Below, one piece after another: positions 1-8,525 of a DNA stretch of 64,000 nucleotides (position 1 is the stretch's first letter; each line of letters begins with the position of its first letter). The position numbers were made by a program, and so were the translations under genes. The notes beneath the pieces are model-generated. The model had not been told where the DNA came from. It worked only from the letters and a program-made list of their open reading frames with translations, and searched no databases. Origin of the DNA: Acidobacteria subdivision 2 bacterium RH1 MAG20 (GTDB lineage: Bacteria; Acidobacteriota; Terriglobia; Terriglobales; Acidobacteriaceae); assembly GCA_002197545.1 (NCBI GenBank), contig NFUO01000112.1, positions 62,001-126,000 of the forward strand, in the 5' to 3' direction.

Positions 1-202
1 CGATCTGCTTCAGGTCCCCGGTAGCTGTATCGAAGGAGTAGGCGTAGATTCCCTTGCTTGTGCTTTTCCCGCCGGTCCCCGTGCCTACGAGCAATAGCTT
101 CTCGTGTCTCCCGAGTCCCTTTGCGAAGGACTGCCATGGGTGTGCGCTCAGCGACAACGCACATGAGCCTTGAACAAACCTGCGTCTGGAGATCGTCTGC
201 AT
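1..202 (-). CDS. Lactonase-family beta-propeller protein, N-terminal part (runs off window)
   Basis: The minus frame from an ATG at 202 reads MQTISRRRFVQG and continues open to base 1. The first residues carry a twin-arginine-like signal (SRRRFVQ followed by a small, mildly hydrophobic stretch). After it comes KLLLVGTGTGGKSTSKGIYA, then SFDTATGDLKQI, the usual first propeller strand of the 6-phosphogluconolactonase-type seven-bladed lactonases (PF10282). A GGAAAG ribosome site precedes the ATG. Only 67 codons are present, so catalytic identity is unproven. It lies 82 bases after the mutarotase-like gene and is the second lactonase-type gene of this cluster. Confidence 0.72.
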   Translation of the reverse strand, partial: MQTISRRRFVQGSCALSLSAHPWQSFAKGLGRHEKLLLVGTGTGGKSTSKGIYAYSFDTATGDLKQI

Positions 203-284
203 TCTTTACTTTCCTTTCAACTCGTTCGATTAGAAGCTATGCACCAAGATATATTGCTTGATCGCGTCTCGTATTCAGCGCGGG

Positions 285-1391
285 CTACTGCTGCTCTGGA
301 GCGAAAAAGCGGTAGTGGATGTTCCAACTCCTGGTCTCGCCCGGCGCAATATTCAGGTGAATATAAGCCTCCGGAGCGACTGTCCGCAGCGTCGACCACA
401 GGTAGAAGCGCGAAAGCGGTGTCTCGGAGGACTGCTGGACGCCGACTTTGGTGTTGGTGTCTTCGACGGTGAAGTTGTAGTCGGCGGGATCGCTGGAGAA
501 ACCTTTGATGTAGCCGGCGACGCCTCGATGCCGTCCGGTCACCTCCTGGAACACGATATTGTTTCCTTCGACCTTTGCCGCGGGGCCAAGTGCGCCTTGC
601 GGCTCTGGAGTGAAGTGGAAGCGGATCTCCAGCCCCGCGCCGATAGGACGGCCATCGAACATGAAGAAGTCGTGGTCGTAGACCTGGGTATCGATAGTCT
701 TCGTGCCGGTATTTTTGAGGTGATGCTCAAGCGTCATTACGGTGCCGTTCTTGTCCAGGCTCAGGGTTTTTTCATAGACGTAGGCATATCCTTGCGGTCC
801 CTTGAGCACCTGTTTGAAGGTGATGGAGCGCTTCTTGATGCGGACCGTCCGCTTGCCTGTATCGATGACGGGATAGGCGCCGCCAAAGGTATAGGGCGAG
901 TCATCGATCCTGCGCAGAACGCCGACGCCGAGCTTGACGAAAGTTTCGCCGGGCTTTGCCTCGTCGTATCCGAGCGCATCGACCTTGATGTAAAGGTCTC
1001 CGGGCTTGTGGCCGCTGGGAACGAGGTGGTCATCGTCGGTGCGGAACTCCTCGACTGGGCCGACGATCGAATCGTTAACCAGCGGATCGTATTTAGGAAA
1101 CCATTCGCCGAAGAATTTGTGTCCATTGAGCGAGACGCAGCCGACCACGCCTGCCCAGTCAAAACGAGCGCCGCGGTAGTATCCGTTCGTTGCATCGGGA
1201 AGAAAGACGAGGGCTTCCAGCTTTCCATTCGAGAGCATCGCCTTCGGATGATCGGAGTGGGGAACGTCGGCGCAGACTGAGGAGGTGCTGCTCTTGTCTA
1301 CAGCCCACCCCGGAGAGGTAAGGGCAAGCACTGCCAGCACCGCAAGGGTGCGAGCGCGGTTGGAGGTGAGGATGCTTTTGACCTGACTCAA
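285..1391 (-). CDS. Exported galactose-mutarotase-like protein of unknown specificity
   Basis: 368 residues from a TTG start at 1391, preceded by AAGGGATAAATCG. Residues 1-30 form a Sec signal peptide ending near GWA-VDK. The body is rich in beta strands and holds segments typical of aldose-1-epimerase-like folds, such as EHHLKNTGTKTIDTQVYDHD and GLEIRFHFTPEPQG. I recognise the fold type rather than a named family. Function could be mutarotation or simple sugar binding. It sits between two lactonase-type genes (46 and 82 base gaps), so co-transcription is likely and a role with sugars or sugar lactones is an inference from that context. The long plus-strand ORF over it is a shadow. Confidence 0.7.
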   Translation of the reverse strand: MSQVKSILTSNRARTLAVLAVLALTSPGWAVDKSSTSSVCADVPHSDHPKAMLSNGKLEALVFLPDATNGYYRGARFDWAGVVGCVSLNGHKFFGEWFPKYDPLVNDSIVGPVEEFRTDDDHLVPSGHKPGDLYIKVDALGYDEAKPGETFVKLGVGVLRRIDDSPYTFGGAYPVIDTGKRTVRIKKRSITFKQVLKGPQGYAYVYEKTLSLDKNGTVMTLEHHLKNTGTKTIDTQVYDHDFFMFDGRPIGAGLEIRFHFTPEPQGALGPAAKVEGNNIVFQEVTGRHRGVAGYIKGFSSDPADYNFTVEDTNTKVGVQQSSETPLSRFYLWSTLRTVAPEAYIHLNIAPGETRSWNIHYRFFAPEQQ

Positions 1392-1437
1392 CGATTTATC
1401 CCTTCACTGTCCGACTGCGTGATTTTTAATGCTTCAG

Positions 1438-2622
1438 CTAAATGTATTTCACAGCCAGGCTGATCGGTGCCTTTACCCGAGCGACCTGGACGGCACGGCT
1501 AAGACGGCCGCTGCCGGCATCGACCGGCAGACGAAGAACGCCTCCAGCCTGATGGCTTAACACGAGAAGACTGTCGTGAGCCGCGACCATGCTCGTAATG
1601 TGAGCGGACGACATCTGCTCCATCGAGATCTGGACGGGCTTGAGCGCTCCACTGGCCGGATTGACGCGCCAGGCCATGATGCTGCTGGCTTCAGAGCTGG
1701 AATAGGAGGTGTAGAGCAGATCGCCGGAGGGGTGCATTGCCATGGAGGCGATGCCGCGCTGCGATGAGTTCGGTCCAATCGCTGCATGGTGCAGGCGCTG
1801 GAGCGCTCCGTTCTCCGCGTCATAGCCGAAGCAGGAGAGCGATGCGTCGAGCTCGTTCATCACATAGAGCAGACGGCCGGAGGGGTGAAGCGCTATCTGG
1901 CGTGGACCGCTGCCGGGTTCGGCCTGGCTTCGTGCGGCCAGGGTCAGGCCATCATCGCTCAGTGTCAGAACGTTGAGCGTGTCGTTGCCGAGGTCTGCGC
2001 TCAGAAGGCGGCGACCGGTGTGATCGAAGATCACTGTCTGCGGATGGGCCGCGTCCTGGTGTTCAGCATCAGGCCCGGAGCCGGTCTCCTTGACGATCCC
2101 CGAGACTCGCTCCAGATGCCCGTCCTCGCGGATGGGGAGCAGGTTGTAAGCGCCGCCGCCATGCACTGCGACGACAAGATTGCGGCCATCCGGCGAGACA
2201 GCGAGATGCCTTGGCAGGACGCCCGATAACGACAGGGGTTGCCGGTTGAGCAGCGAAAGGTGTCCATTGTGCGCATCGATGCCGTAGGCCTCGACCGTGC
2301 CCGTGGGAAGACCCTGATAGGTGTCAATCTCGTTGACGGCGTATAGAAAACGCTGGCTGGGATGCAGGGCGAGAAAGGATGGGTTCTCCGTCGCGATGGT
2401 TTGCGTCGGCGTCCAGCGCTCTCCGTTCACAGCAAAGACCTGAATTCCCTGCTTCGACGCGTCTTCGGGGTCGTCGGCAAAGCCGACGTAAGCGAATGCG
2501 GAGCGACCGGCTTGCTGCTGGCTGGCGGACAGCCAGTGGCTCTGCAGGCCCACTGCGCCAAGCGCGGACGAGTAGCCCATCAGTTGAACGAACTTTCTGC
2601 GGTTCAAAAGTTTGTGTTTCAT
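1438..2622 (-). CDS. Tat-exported lactonase-family seven-bladed beta-propeller protein
   Basis: 394 residues. The N terminus has the Tat motif NRRKFVQLMG followed by a hydrophobic stretch, so export of a folded protein is expected. The body has the repeated blade pattern of PF10282: FLALHPSQRFLYAVNEI, HLAVSPDGRNLVVAVH, FDHTGRRLLSADLG, IALHPSGRLLYVMNELD and MAMHPSGDLLYTSY. Family members include 6-phosphogluconolactonase and muconate-cyclising enzymes, but many exported members have no assigned substrate. The start gives a visible AGGGAGGGCTGTCC-ATG ribosome site. It follows the flavin oxidase gene by 50 bases, which suggests that it hydrolyses the lactone made by that oxidase. Confidence 0.88.
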   Translation of the reverse strand: MKHKLLNRRKFVQLMGYSSALGAVGLQSHWLSASQQQAGRSAFAYVGFADDPEDASKQGIQVFAVNGERWTPTQTIATENPSFLALHPSQRFLYAVNEIDTYQGLPTGTVEAYGIDAHNGHLSLLNRQPLSLSGVLPRHLAVSPDGRNLVVAVHGGGAYNLLPIREDGHLERVSGIVKETGSGPDAEHQDAAHPQTVIFDHTGRRLLSADLGNDTLNVLTLSDDGLTLAARSQAEPGSGPRQIALHPSGRLLYVMNELDASLSCFGYDAENGALQRLHHAAIGPNSSQRGIASMAMHPSGDLLYTSYSSSEASSIMAWRVNPASGALKPVQISMEQMSSAHITSMVAAHDSLLVLSHQAGGVLRLPVDAGSGRLSRAVQVARVKAPISLAVKYI

Positions 2623-2671
2623 GGACAGCCCTCCCTGGGACTGCGATGAAGATTATCAGTTTCTGTCAGCC

Positions 2672-4225
2672 TTACGCACGTACCGACATGGCGTGATGAA
2701 AGACGTTATTAGGATCGTAACGCCGTTTGACGCTCTGCAGGAATGGATAAAGGCCCTTGTCGCCGTAATAAAGCTGTGGCCAGTAAGCGTACTGCAACAT
2801 GTCCTTGTCCGGATAGTTGATATAGCAGCCCTCGTAGTGATCATTGGGGTAGGGCGTTCCCTTGTGGTTCGGGTCCGCATCGGGGCCGGAGTACAGATCG
2901 GTGTAGAAGTCTCGCATCCATCCGATGTAGGCGGCGTCTTCCTCCGGTGTCCTCCAGGAGCTCAGAAACTGCAGCTTCATAATCGATGAGCGCTGCGGTA
3001 TTGCCGTCTCCTCAATCAACTCCTTCCGGTTGGTTGCGCCGCCGAAAGAGTCGATCAGAACCATAGCGCCGCCCATGTTGACTCCGGGGACCTTGCGCGT
3101 CAGATGCTTGTAGAAGGCAACTGTCTCGGCCACGGTAAAGTTCCGTTTCATGTAAGCGGACTTGTACTTCAGCCTCTCCGTTCCAAATCCGCCGCCACCG
3201 CCGCGCACCGTCGCATTCAGCCAGGGACTACGGTTCATTCTGTGCTGGCCGACGCATGGCTCGTCTCGATTGCCGCCGCGCCGAGGAGGAGGCATCCGCT
3301 CTGCCATGGCGGGATGAGTATTCTCCGCCGTAGCGGCAACCGGCTTGCAGGTCTCGAAGAGATCGAGAAATTCGTTTAGCACGCGCAGGTCGTTGCAGGT
3401 GCCATCGGGATTGCAGAACTGCGCAGAGACTCCGAAGTATCCCGCCTCGCTATGCGATGCGCCGATGATCGAAAATAGTCCCCAGGTGTCCGGGTCCTGT
3501 CCGCGTGTGGCATAGAAGTTGCCATAGGTCTGGAAGATTTTGGTGAAGCGCTCCTGGGTCATCCCCTCCCACGCAAAGCTCACGCCTGCATGGACGACCT
3601 CCTGCGGAGCTGGCGGCAGCTTTTCAAAGTAGTAGTTGGTAATGATGCCGAAGTTGCCGCCACCGGCGCCGCGGCAGGCGCGAAAGAGGTCGGGGTCATT
3701 TTTGGTGTCCACTCGGCGCGGAACGACGTGGCCCTTTTTGTCCACGGTCAGAATGTCGATGGCGGAGACCCAATCCGGGGTGATTCCATGCAAACGCGAG
3801 AGCACGCCGTAGCCGCCACCGGTGATATGCCCGCCGGCTCCCACCGAGGTGCATGAGCCGCCGGGAAGAGTCACGCCATACCGTTTGTAGAGGTCGGTAT
3901 AAGCGTCCCCAAGCGTCGCCCCGGTGGCGATCCGGTACTTCGGCGCGCCCGCGACGGGTGTCGTGTCGTTGAACATGCTGAGGTCGAGGACCACTCCCTT
4001 GGGGTTGGTATAGACGAAGTCTTCGTAGCAGTGTCCACCGCTGCGCACCGTCGGCCTCAGGCCTGCGCTCACCGCCTTCTGCAGAGCGTTGGCTACATCT
4101 TCGGCGTTATCGCACAACTCGATACGGCTGGCGGCATCGGCGTCCGTTGGCGGAAAGCGTCCATTGTTCCCTTTGTTCAAAGTGGCAAAACGTGAATCCT
4201 GCTGACTAACCGTCTCAATCGCCAT
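2672..4225 (-). CDS. FAD-linked oxidase of the berberine-bridge / oligosaccharide-oxidase type
   Basis: 517 residues with an FAD_binding_4 domain (about 40-220) and a C-terminal BBE segment ending YDPNNVFHH. His65 in SGGHCYEDF and Cys125 in PGGSCTSVGAGGH are spaced exactly as the two residues that bind FAD covalently in glucooligosaccharide oxidase-type enzymes, so bicovalent FAD is predicted. Such enzymes oxidise sugar C1 to a lactone, or other alcohols, with O2. The start is fixed by AAGGAG seven bases upstream. No signal peptide is visible, which fits poorly with its exported neighbours. Substrate is unknown. Confidence 0.88.
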   Translation of the reverse strand: MAIETVSQQDSRFATLNKGNNGRFPPTDADAASRIELCDNAEDVANALQKAVSAGLRPTVRSGGHCYEDFVYTNPKGVVLDLSMFNDTTPVAGAPKYRIATGATLGDAYTDLYKRYGVTLPGGSCTSVGAGGHITGGGYGVLSRLHGITPDWVSAIDILTVDKKGHVVPRRVDTKNDPDLFRACRGAGGGNFGIITNYYFEKLPPAPQEVVHAGVSFAWEGMTQERFTKIFQTYGNFYATRGQDPDTWGLFSIIGASHSEAGYFGVSAQFCNPDGTCNDLRVLNEFLDLFETCKPVAATAENTHPAMAERMPPPRRGGNRDEPCVGQHRMNRSPWLNATVRGGGGGFGTERLKYKSAYMKRNFTVAETVAFYKHLTRKVPGVNMGGAMVLIDSFGGATNRKELIEETAIPQRSSIMKLQFLSSWRTPEEDAAYIGWMRDFYTDLYSGPDADPNHKGTPYPNDHYEGCYINYPDKDMLQYAYWPQLYYGDKGLYPFLQSVKRRYDPNNVFHHAMSVRA

Positions 4226-4604
4226 ACAGCTCCTTATCGCTTATAGCTATGCATCGTAACCTGCAACTTCGGCGCGTCAGGCAGAGTTCACTGCACAGAC
4301 GAGCGTACCGGATCGGCATTCTGTTTCTGTATCCGCATCTTGCGGAGATGTCCGCAGTTCGGAGCGGGTGGCCAGGATGCTGCGACGCCTGCACCGAGGG
4401 AGCCATAGAGATGTGCCTATCGGCCAAATGGTAAGCCTCAATCGAACTTATTGACTACGGACAAATATCCTAGGTCTTAATACCTAGGCCAGCAGGATAT
4501 TTTCAAAGCAGCACAGAAAGTCGTTTTGAAAATAGCCGGCCTGATATAGATGTACGAATCAACCCATTAGAAAGTTCACGCAGGAGATCATCGAACGCAG
4601 CCAG
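4226..4604. other. Gene-free interval with nested dyads
   Basis: No convincing gene. The part near 4226 must hold the promoter of the flavin oxidase. The stretch 4465-4532 holds several inverted repeats, described separately. The 3' end lies downstream of the rhomboid-like gene. Confidence 0.6.
4465..4532. repeat. Cluster of three overlapping or adjacent dyads
   Basis: CCTAGGT (4469-4475) pairs with ACCTAGG (4482-4488). ATATCC (4465-4470) pairs with GGATAT (4495-4500) and shares bases with the first arm, so the two stems are alternatives. TTTTCAAA (4500-4507) pairs with TTTGAAAA (4525-4532). These could be operators or terminators; no protein partner is evident. Confidence 0.55.
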
Positions 4605-5432
4605 CTAGTTCATCCAGCGTTTATCGTTCGGGTCTTTACGCAGTTCGTCGGGATCGATGTAGCGGCCGTCCTTATCGAAGTGGACTTCGCGGTTCTGCTT
4701 GCGCATGTAGACCTCGAACTTCTTTGCGGCGCGGCGGCGTTTCCAGCGGTAGTAGTCGTTTCTTATGCCGAAATAATGCTCTGTAAAGCTGAAGGCCAGC
4801 CCACGGCGCGGCGCGAATTTTGTGTAGAGATAGCCCATGAGCGCGCCCGAAAGCTCCGTCAGCGCGCTAAAGCGGTCGTCCCCTTTGAGCAGGATGGCGA
4901 CGCTGAGGACGATGTAGATCCAGACCAGGTACTTTGCCTTCATGCGGACAAAGAAGAAGAACAGAATCTCCTGCTCGCCCGCGATGACCGAGAAGGCAAC
5001 CATCAGCGCGAAGATGGGCGCCCAGGCCCCGAGGGTAATGAGCTCCGGCCGAAGACCGAAGAGGTGCGCGAAGGTAAGTGCCGATGCAAGCAGAGCTCCT
5101 CCGAAGGAGGAGAAGAGATACAGCTCCGTCAGCCACCTGGGGCCACGGATATCTTCGAGGTACGCGCCGATGAACCAGAGGGTGAGCATGGAAAAGAGCG
5201 TGCCCAGAATGCCCATCGGAAGGAAGGCATAGGTGAGCAACTGCCAGACTTCACCCCGCAATACGGCAGCGGGAACGAGAGCAAGGTGTCCGAGCAGAAG
5301 GCCGACAGGCCGTGGCGCCGCCCAGCCGAAGATGGCGAAACCGAAGAAGACAATGAGGTTCGCGAAGATGAGACGGCGGGTCGCCCCCGCGAAGGGCGGC
5401 AGAGCTAACGAGATGGGGCCGGTGCGAGCCAT
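4605..5432 (-). CDS. Rhomboid-fold membrane protein lacking the catalytic pair
   Basis: 275 residues with about six hydrophobic helices between 20 and 205 and a basic cytoplasmic tail (RWKRRRAAKKFEVYMRKQNR). The arrangement WQLLTYAFLPMG ... GTLFSMLTLWFIGAYLE ... LSGALMGYLYTKF follows the rhomboid fold. In proteases of that fold a GxSG motif supplies the serine and a later helix the histidine. Here the corresponding places read GAWA (135-138) and TELSGALMG (Glu at 193), so both catalytic residues are absent. It is therefore best called a rhomboid pseudoprotease or TMEM115/Derlin-like protein. It has its own flanking spacers and no evident operon partner. Confidence 0.72.
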   Translation of the reverse strand: MARTGPISLALPPFAGATRRLIFANLIVFFGFAIFGWAAPRPVGLLLGHLALVPAAVLRGEVWQLLTYAFLPMGILGTLFSMLTLWFIGAYLEDIRGPRWLTELYLFSSFGGALLASALTFAHLFGLRPELITLGAWAPIFALMVAFSVIAGEQEILFFFFVRMKAKYLVWIYIVLSVAILLKGDDRFSALTELSGALMGYLYTKFAPRRGLAFSFTEHYFGIRNDYYRWKRRRAAKKFEVYMRKQNREVHFDKDGRYIDPDELRKDPNDKRWMN

Positions 5433-5708
5433 AGCGTGTCTCTATTTCATCACGAATGCGGGGAAGAGGTTGCCACGCAGGAGCTTGAAATGGGATGAAT
5501 CATTGGTGTCTCGCAGTTCAAAAAATATGCAATCCATGCTCGAATATGGGAACTGGAACGGTCTAATGATCGTAAGTTTGACGAACCGATCATCGCAGGC
5601 TTGACGAACGGGCTGGATGCCCGCTAAATAAATAAACGGATGCGTCCGCGAACACCGTTCCTATCATCCTATAGGCGGGCAGCGGGCCCAAACCCCTGGA
5701 GGCTCAAT

Positions 5709-5909
5709 ATGGCCGTTGTATGTCCTGAATGCGATAACCCGATTGTCGTCGATACCGACGAGGTAGAAGAAGGCGAGACTCTGCAGTGCGACGAATGTGG
5801 ACTTGATCTTGAGGTTGTGTCGGTGGACCCGCTGGAGCTTGCGCCCATCGATGCCGCCGGCTACGACGACGAAGACGCCACACCCATTGCCGAGGAGGAA
5901 GATGAGTAA
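5709..5909 (+). CDS. LysW-like zinc-ribbon carrier-type protein with altered tail
   Basis: 66 residues, very acidic. The start at 5709 is chosen over 5640 because GGAGG lies at 5698-5702 and family similarity begins there. Four cysteines, CPEC (5-8) and CDEC (27-30), form a zinc ribbon. The segment [15 protein letters not shown] matches the LysW / alpha-aminoadipate carrier family closely. True LysW proteins end EDWGE, whose last glutamate is the site of amino-acid attachment. This one instead has a longer acidic tail ending in AEEEDE, still with a C-terminal Glu. No lysine or arginine synthesis genes are nearby. It may be a carrier with another partner, or a zinc ribbon that lost the carrier role. 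Confidence 0.8.
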   Translation: MAVVCPECDNPIVVDTDEVEEGETLQCDECGLDLEVVSVDPLELAPIDAAGYDDEDATPIAEEEDE

Positions 5910-5947
5910 CGGCGCCTCTGCCAGAGGTTAGCCGTATACTGAACCGT

Positions 5948-6331
5948 ATGAAGCGTACTCACTTTTCGCTCCGTTCTTTTGTCGGCAAGATGGCTCTGGG
6001 CCTTTACCTGGCTGCAGCATGTTGCCTGGTTCTGCCGCAAGTTTCTGCGTCCGCACAAAGCCGAGGGCCTGTACAGCGCACAGTGCAAGGCAAGGTTGTG
6101 GATAAGTCCGGTGCTCCGCTCAACGGAGCAGTCGTCTATCTCAAGGACGACCACACGCTCTCGGTGATGAGCAAGATTACAGACGCTCAAGGCGCATATC
6201 GTTTCGGCCAGCTCTCGCAGAATACCGACTACGAGCTGTGGGCCGAGAAGGACGGCAATAAGAGTAAAACCAGGAACATCAGCTCTTTCGAGAGCAGAAA
6301 CTCCTTCCACTTCAATCTGAAGGTGGACTGA
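5948..6331 (+). CDS. Exported carboxypeptidase-regulatory-like (CarboxypepD_reg) domain protein
   Basis: 127 residues. A signal peptide covers about residues 1-36 (hydrophobic LGLYLAAACCLVL, then SASAQS). The remainder is one Ig-like carboxypeptidase-regulatory domain: VQGKVVDKSGAPLNGAVVYL, then TDAQGAYRFGQLSQNTDYEL. Such single domains are common in acidobacteria as exported or surface proteins with no known partner. It starts 38 bases after the LysW-like gene, and the two may be co-transcribed. Confidence 0.82.
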   Translation: MKRTHFSLRSFVGKMALGLYLAAACCLVLPQVSASAQSRGPVQRTVQGKVVDKSGAPLNGAVVYLKDDHTLSVMSKITDAQGAYRFGQLSQNTDYELWAEKDGNKSKTRNISSFESRNSFHFNLKVD

Positions 6332-6376
6332 ACAAAGTAGGCAGTCAGCGCTTTTCTTGACTCTGATGCGGATCGG

Positions 6377-6399
6377 GAGCAGGCCTATGTGGCCTGCTC
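6377..6399. terminator. Hairpin between convergent genes
   Basis: GAGCAGGCC (6377-6385) pairs perfectly with GGCCTGCTC (6391-6399) around a TATGT loop. It overlaps the stop codon of the cupin gene and follows the CarboxypepD_reg gene. There is no T run, so a terminator role is tentative. Confidence 0.5.
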
Positions 6400-6732
6400 T
6401 ACGCGGTCGCTCTGGCTGGGAGGCTGGCTGGTAACTAGAAAACGCGTGGGTGCTGCACTGCGATTCATCGCCTGATGCGTTTTCCCAGGAGCAATTTCAA
6501 TACCTTCGCTTGCTCGCAGTACGAATTCTTCCTGCTCAACCTTCATCGTCAACTCACCTTCCAGTACGTAAAAAAATTGCCGTGCGCGAAGGTGAGAATG
6601 GCGCGTCTCGGAGGTGCTGGGCGGCATATTTTCTTCGATGATATTCAGCTCGGCTGTGCGAACGAGATACCAGCCATCGCAGTGGTCGCCCCAGGTGTAG
6701 TGCTCGGCATCTGTTGTGCTGATCGGTTTCAC
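6385..6732 (-). CDS. Small cupin-domain protein
   Basis: 115 residues from a GTG start at 6732 that overlaps the stop of the upstream carboxyltransferase gene (GTGA), so the two are translationally coupled. The cupin core shows [18 protein letters not shown] and later [16 protein letters not shown], holding the metal-binding histidines and glycine turns of the RmlC-like fold. A longer open frame upstream is only the antisense-like continuation inside the carboxyltransferase gene. The specific role is unknown; coupling suggests a link to the carboxylase, such as a regulator or sensor. Confidence 0.82.
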   Translation of the reverse strand: MKPISTTDAEHYTWGDHCDGWYLVRTAELNIIEENMPPSTSETRHSHLRARQFFYVLEGELTMKVEQEEFVLRASEGIEIAPGKTHQAMNRSAAPTRFLVTSQPPSQSDRVEQAT

Positions 6733-8381
6733 AGTGGTATGTTTCCGTGTTTCCTGGCTGGATTCTTCTCGCGTTTGGTCGCCAGCATGTCCAACGCGGA
6801 GTTCAAACGCCGCCGCGTCTCGCTGGGGCGAATGACGGCATCGATATACCCACGTTCTGCCGCGACGTAAGGGTTGGCAAACCGCTCGCGAAACTCGTCC
6901 ACTTTTTCCTTGCGAGCCTCGGCGAGGACTTCCAGCTTCTGCTCCTCGGTGAGTGAGATGCCCTGCGGCATGATGGCTTCGGCGCGGCGAAGCGTGGCAT
7001 CCAGCTCGCGTTTGTAGACGATATTCACCGCGCCCTCCGGCCCCATGACGGCAATCTCCGCGGTAGGCCATGCCACATTCAGATCGGTACGCAGATGTTT
7101 CGAGCTCATCACGCAATACGCCCCACCGTATGCCTTGCGGGTAATCACCGTCAGCTTCGGCACCGTCGCTTCGGCAAAGGCGTACAGCAACTTTGCGCCA
7201 TGGCGGATGATGCCGCCATGCTCCTGCTGAATCCCCGGCATGAATCCCGGCACATCTTCAAATGTAATCAGCGGAATGTTGAAGGCATCGCAGAAGCGCA
7301 CGAAGCGCGCACCCTTGACGCTGGCGTTGATGTCGAGGACTCCCGCAAGAAACGCAGGCTGGTTGGCGACGATGCCCACGGGGCGTCCGGCCATGCGCGC
7401 AAAGCCGACAACGATATTTCGCGCAAAGTGCTCCTGCACCTGAAAAAAGTAGCCATCATCGACTATGCGGGAGATGACATCAACCATGTCATAGGGCTGG
7501 TTGCTCTCCTCTGGAATGATGGTGTCGAGCGCGATATCGGCGCGTGCAGCATCGTCCTGTGTGGCTTTGCGCGGAGGATCGTCAAGGTTGTTCGACGGCA
7601 GAAAGCCAAGCAGCTCGCGCACCATCGCAAGGCACTCCTGATCGTTGTGCGCCATGAAGTGCGCCACGCCGGAGATCTCGTTGTGCGTCACCGCACCGCC
7701 AAGCGCATCCTTTGTCACATCTTCATGGGTCACGGTCTTGATGACGTCGGGCCCGGTGACGAACATGTAGCTCGTCTTCTCGGTCATCAGCGTAAAGTCC
7801 GTAATTGCTGGCGAATACACCGCTCCGCCCGCGCACGGCCCTAGGATCGCCGAGATCTGCGGCACCACGCCGCTAGCCAGCGTATTGCGCAGAAAGATGT
7901 CCGTATAGCCCGCAAGCGAGACGACGCCCTCCTGAATGCGCGCGCCGCCGGAGTCGTTCAATCCTACAATGGGTGCTCCCACTCGCATGGCCATGTCCAT
8001 GATCTTCACAATCTTCGCGGCGTTTGCCTCTGAAAGCGATCCGCCAAAGACGGTAAAGTCCTGAGCGAAGACGAAGACGACGCGCCCATGCACTCGTCCA
8101 TAACCGGTAATGAAGCCATCGCCGGGAACGCGCTGCGCATCCATTCCAAAATCAGAGGCGCGATGGGTGACGAACTTATCGGTCTCCTCAAAGGTGCCTT
8201 CGTCGAGCAGGAAGTCGACACGCTCGCGAGCGGAGAGCTTGCCCGCTTTGCGTTCCCGTTCGCGCCGTTCTGCGCCTCCACCCTCTTCGGCGATGGCATG
8301 GCGCACAACAAGTTCGGCCAGTTTGGTCTCGTGACGGGTGGGCTTTGTGTGGGACGAGGCGGGATGTTCAGCGGCAGCCAT
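6729..8381 (-). CDS. Acyl-CoA carboxylase, carboxyltransferase (beta) subunit
   Basis: 550 residues from ATG at 8381 (chosen because family similarity begins soon after; an in-frame ATG at 8420 adds 13 residues). The protein carries both crotonase-like halves: [47 protein letters not shown] in the N half and GILDINAS-like [31 protein letters not shown] in the C half. These are hallmarks of propionyl- or methylmalonyl-CoA carboxyltransferase. It transfers carboxyl from carboxybiotin to an acyl-CoA. No biotin carboxylase or carrier gene is in the window, so the partner is encoded elsewhere. Confidence 0.93.
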   Translation of the reverse strand: MAAAEHPASSHTKPTRHETKLAELVVRHAIAEEGGGAERRERERKAGKLSARERVDFLLDEGTFEETDKFVTHRASDFGMDAQRVPGDGFITGYGRVHGRVVFVFAQDFTVFGGSLSEANAAKIVKIMDMAMRVGAPIVGLNDSGGARIQEGVVSLAGYTDIFLRNTLASGVVPQISAILGPCAGGAVYSPAITDFTLMTEKTSYMFVTGPDVIKTVTHEDVTKDALGGAVTHNEISGVAHFMAHNDQECLAMVRELLGFLPSNNLDDPPRKATQDDAARADIALDTIIPEESNQPYDMVDVISRIVDDGYFFQVQEHFARNIVVGFARMAGRPVGIVANQPAFLAGVLDINASVKGARFVRFCDAFNIPLITFEDVPGFMPGIQQEHGGIIRHGAKLLYAFAEATVPKLTVITRKAYGGAYCVMSSKHLRTDLNVAWPTAEIAVMGPEGAVNIVYKRELDATLRRAEAIMPQGISLTEEQKLEVLAEARKEKVDEFRERFANPYVAAERGYIDAVIRPSETRRRLNSALDMLATKREKNPARKHGNIPL

Positions 8382-8525
8382 AGGGTGCGATTTTAGCAGC
8401 GGGACGAAGATATTGTGCATGTTTTGAAGACTTGCTGTGGATGCAAATCTAAAGAGCTATGCTTGTATCCATTTGATTCTGGAACAAAGGCTACAATCGG
8501 TTCGTTTGGGTCACACGGAGAAAAA

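Noticed and set aside
258..1280. 340-residue plus-strand ORF
   Set aside because: Antisense shadow of the mutarotase-like gene; no signal, motif or ribosome site.
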